NCBI GenBank assembly: GCA_965660625.1
Contig: CBFIAR010000008.1
Location: forward strand, 20,096 to 84,095
DNA length: 64,000 bases
Direction: 5' to 3'
Source of the DNA: Glaciecola sp965660625
Lineage (GTDB): Bacteria; Pseudomonadota; Gammaproteobacteria; Enterobacterales; Alteromonadaceae
Shown: one piece after another, positions 63,966-64,000 of the stretch
Layout of the letters: every line of letters begins with the position of its first letter
How positions within the stretch are numbered: position 1 is the first letter of the stretch
Notes under the pieces: generated by a model
What the model was told of the DNA's origin: nothing
What the model saw: only the letters and a program-made list of their open reading frames with translations
The model's database searches: none
Translations under genes and position numbers: made by a program

Positions 63966-64000
63966 GTTATCCCTTGGTTTGTCGAGAATTATCTTGTGGT

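Overview
The window is chromosomal DNA from a marine-type gammaproteobacterium of the order Alteromonadales, probably close to Alteromonas, Glaciecola or Paraglaciecola. This is inferred from the ssb / yajR / uvrA order, an lptM-lysA-dapF-DUF484-xerC-yigB cluster, an Enterobacteria-like but reshuffled uvrD, and moderate, AT-leaning composition. It is a draft assembly. One run of Ns (5719-5807) lies inside a dioxygenase gene. A second, 8-base run (15630-15637) sits between two identical 79-bp copies of the dapF start, which looks like a scaffolding artefact.

Layout. 1-6353: ssb (cut by the window edge), a YajR-type MFS exporter, uvrA, a hotdog thioesterase and a prolyl-4-hydroxylase-like dioxygenase. 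6397-11575: a glutaredoxin-like protein, a DUF3299 exported protein, ppa, fbp, mpl and an S1/P1 nuclease. 11662-18885: rraA, a PAP2 phosphatase, a GT-B glycosyltransferase, then the lysine/diaminopimelate and cell-division cluster lptM-lysA-dapF-DUF484-xerC-yigB, closed by a long REPIN-like inverted repeat. 18991-31000: a Cache chemoreceptor, a FadH-type reductase, an S9 peptidase/Sel1 fusion with a partner lipoprotein, a membrane desaturase, a MAPEG protein and a large periplasmic propeller/PHP-type hydrolase.

31036-48563: a YegD-like Hsp70, an FMN alpha-hydroxyacid dehydrogenase, uvrD under a clear LexA box, selU-selD (tRNA selenouridine synthesis), a zinc-ribbon protein, a PlsC-like acyltransferase, yaeQ, a DUF1707/LiaF-like stress protein with a sigma-54-like promoter, an RND adaptor/pump pair, two poorly known divergent genes and a TIGR02647 protein. 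48592-64000: rarD, recQ, a GST, a cytochrome c, selO, a 7TM-PAS-GGDEF-EAL protein, ribA, a DUF3300 protein, a DUF2855 protein beside moaD-moaC, a PanE-like reductase and an ATP-grasp protein.

Most of the window is housekeeping: DNA repair (uvrA, uvrD, recQ, ssb), diaminopimelate/peptidoglycan metabolism (lysA, dapF, mpl), selenium use and envelope functions. I see no CRISPR array, prophage, insertion sequence, rRNA or tRNA. The least explained parts are a probable cryptic Fe(II)/2-oxoglutarate oxygenase at 47250-48014, the peptidase-Sel1 fusion and its lipoprotein, a desaturase with a non-standard second histidine box, the sigma-54-like control of the LiaF-type gene, and a moaCD pair without moaE but with DUF2855.
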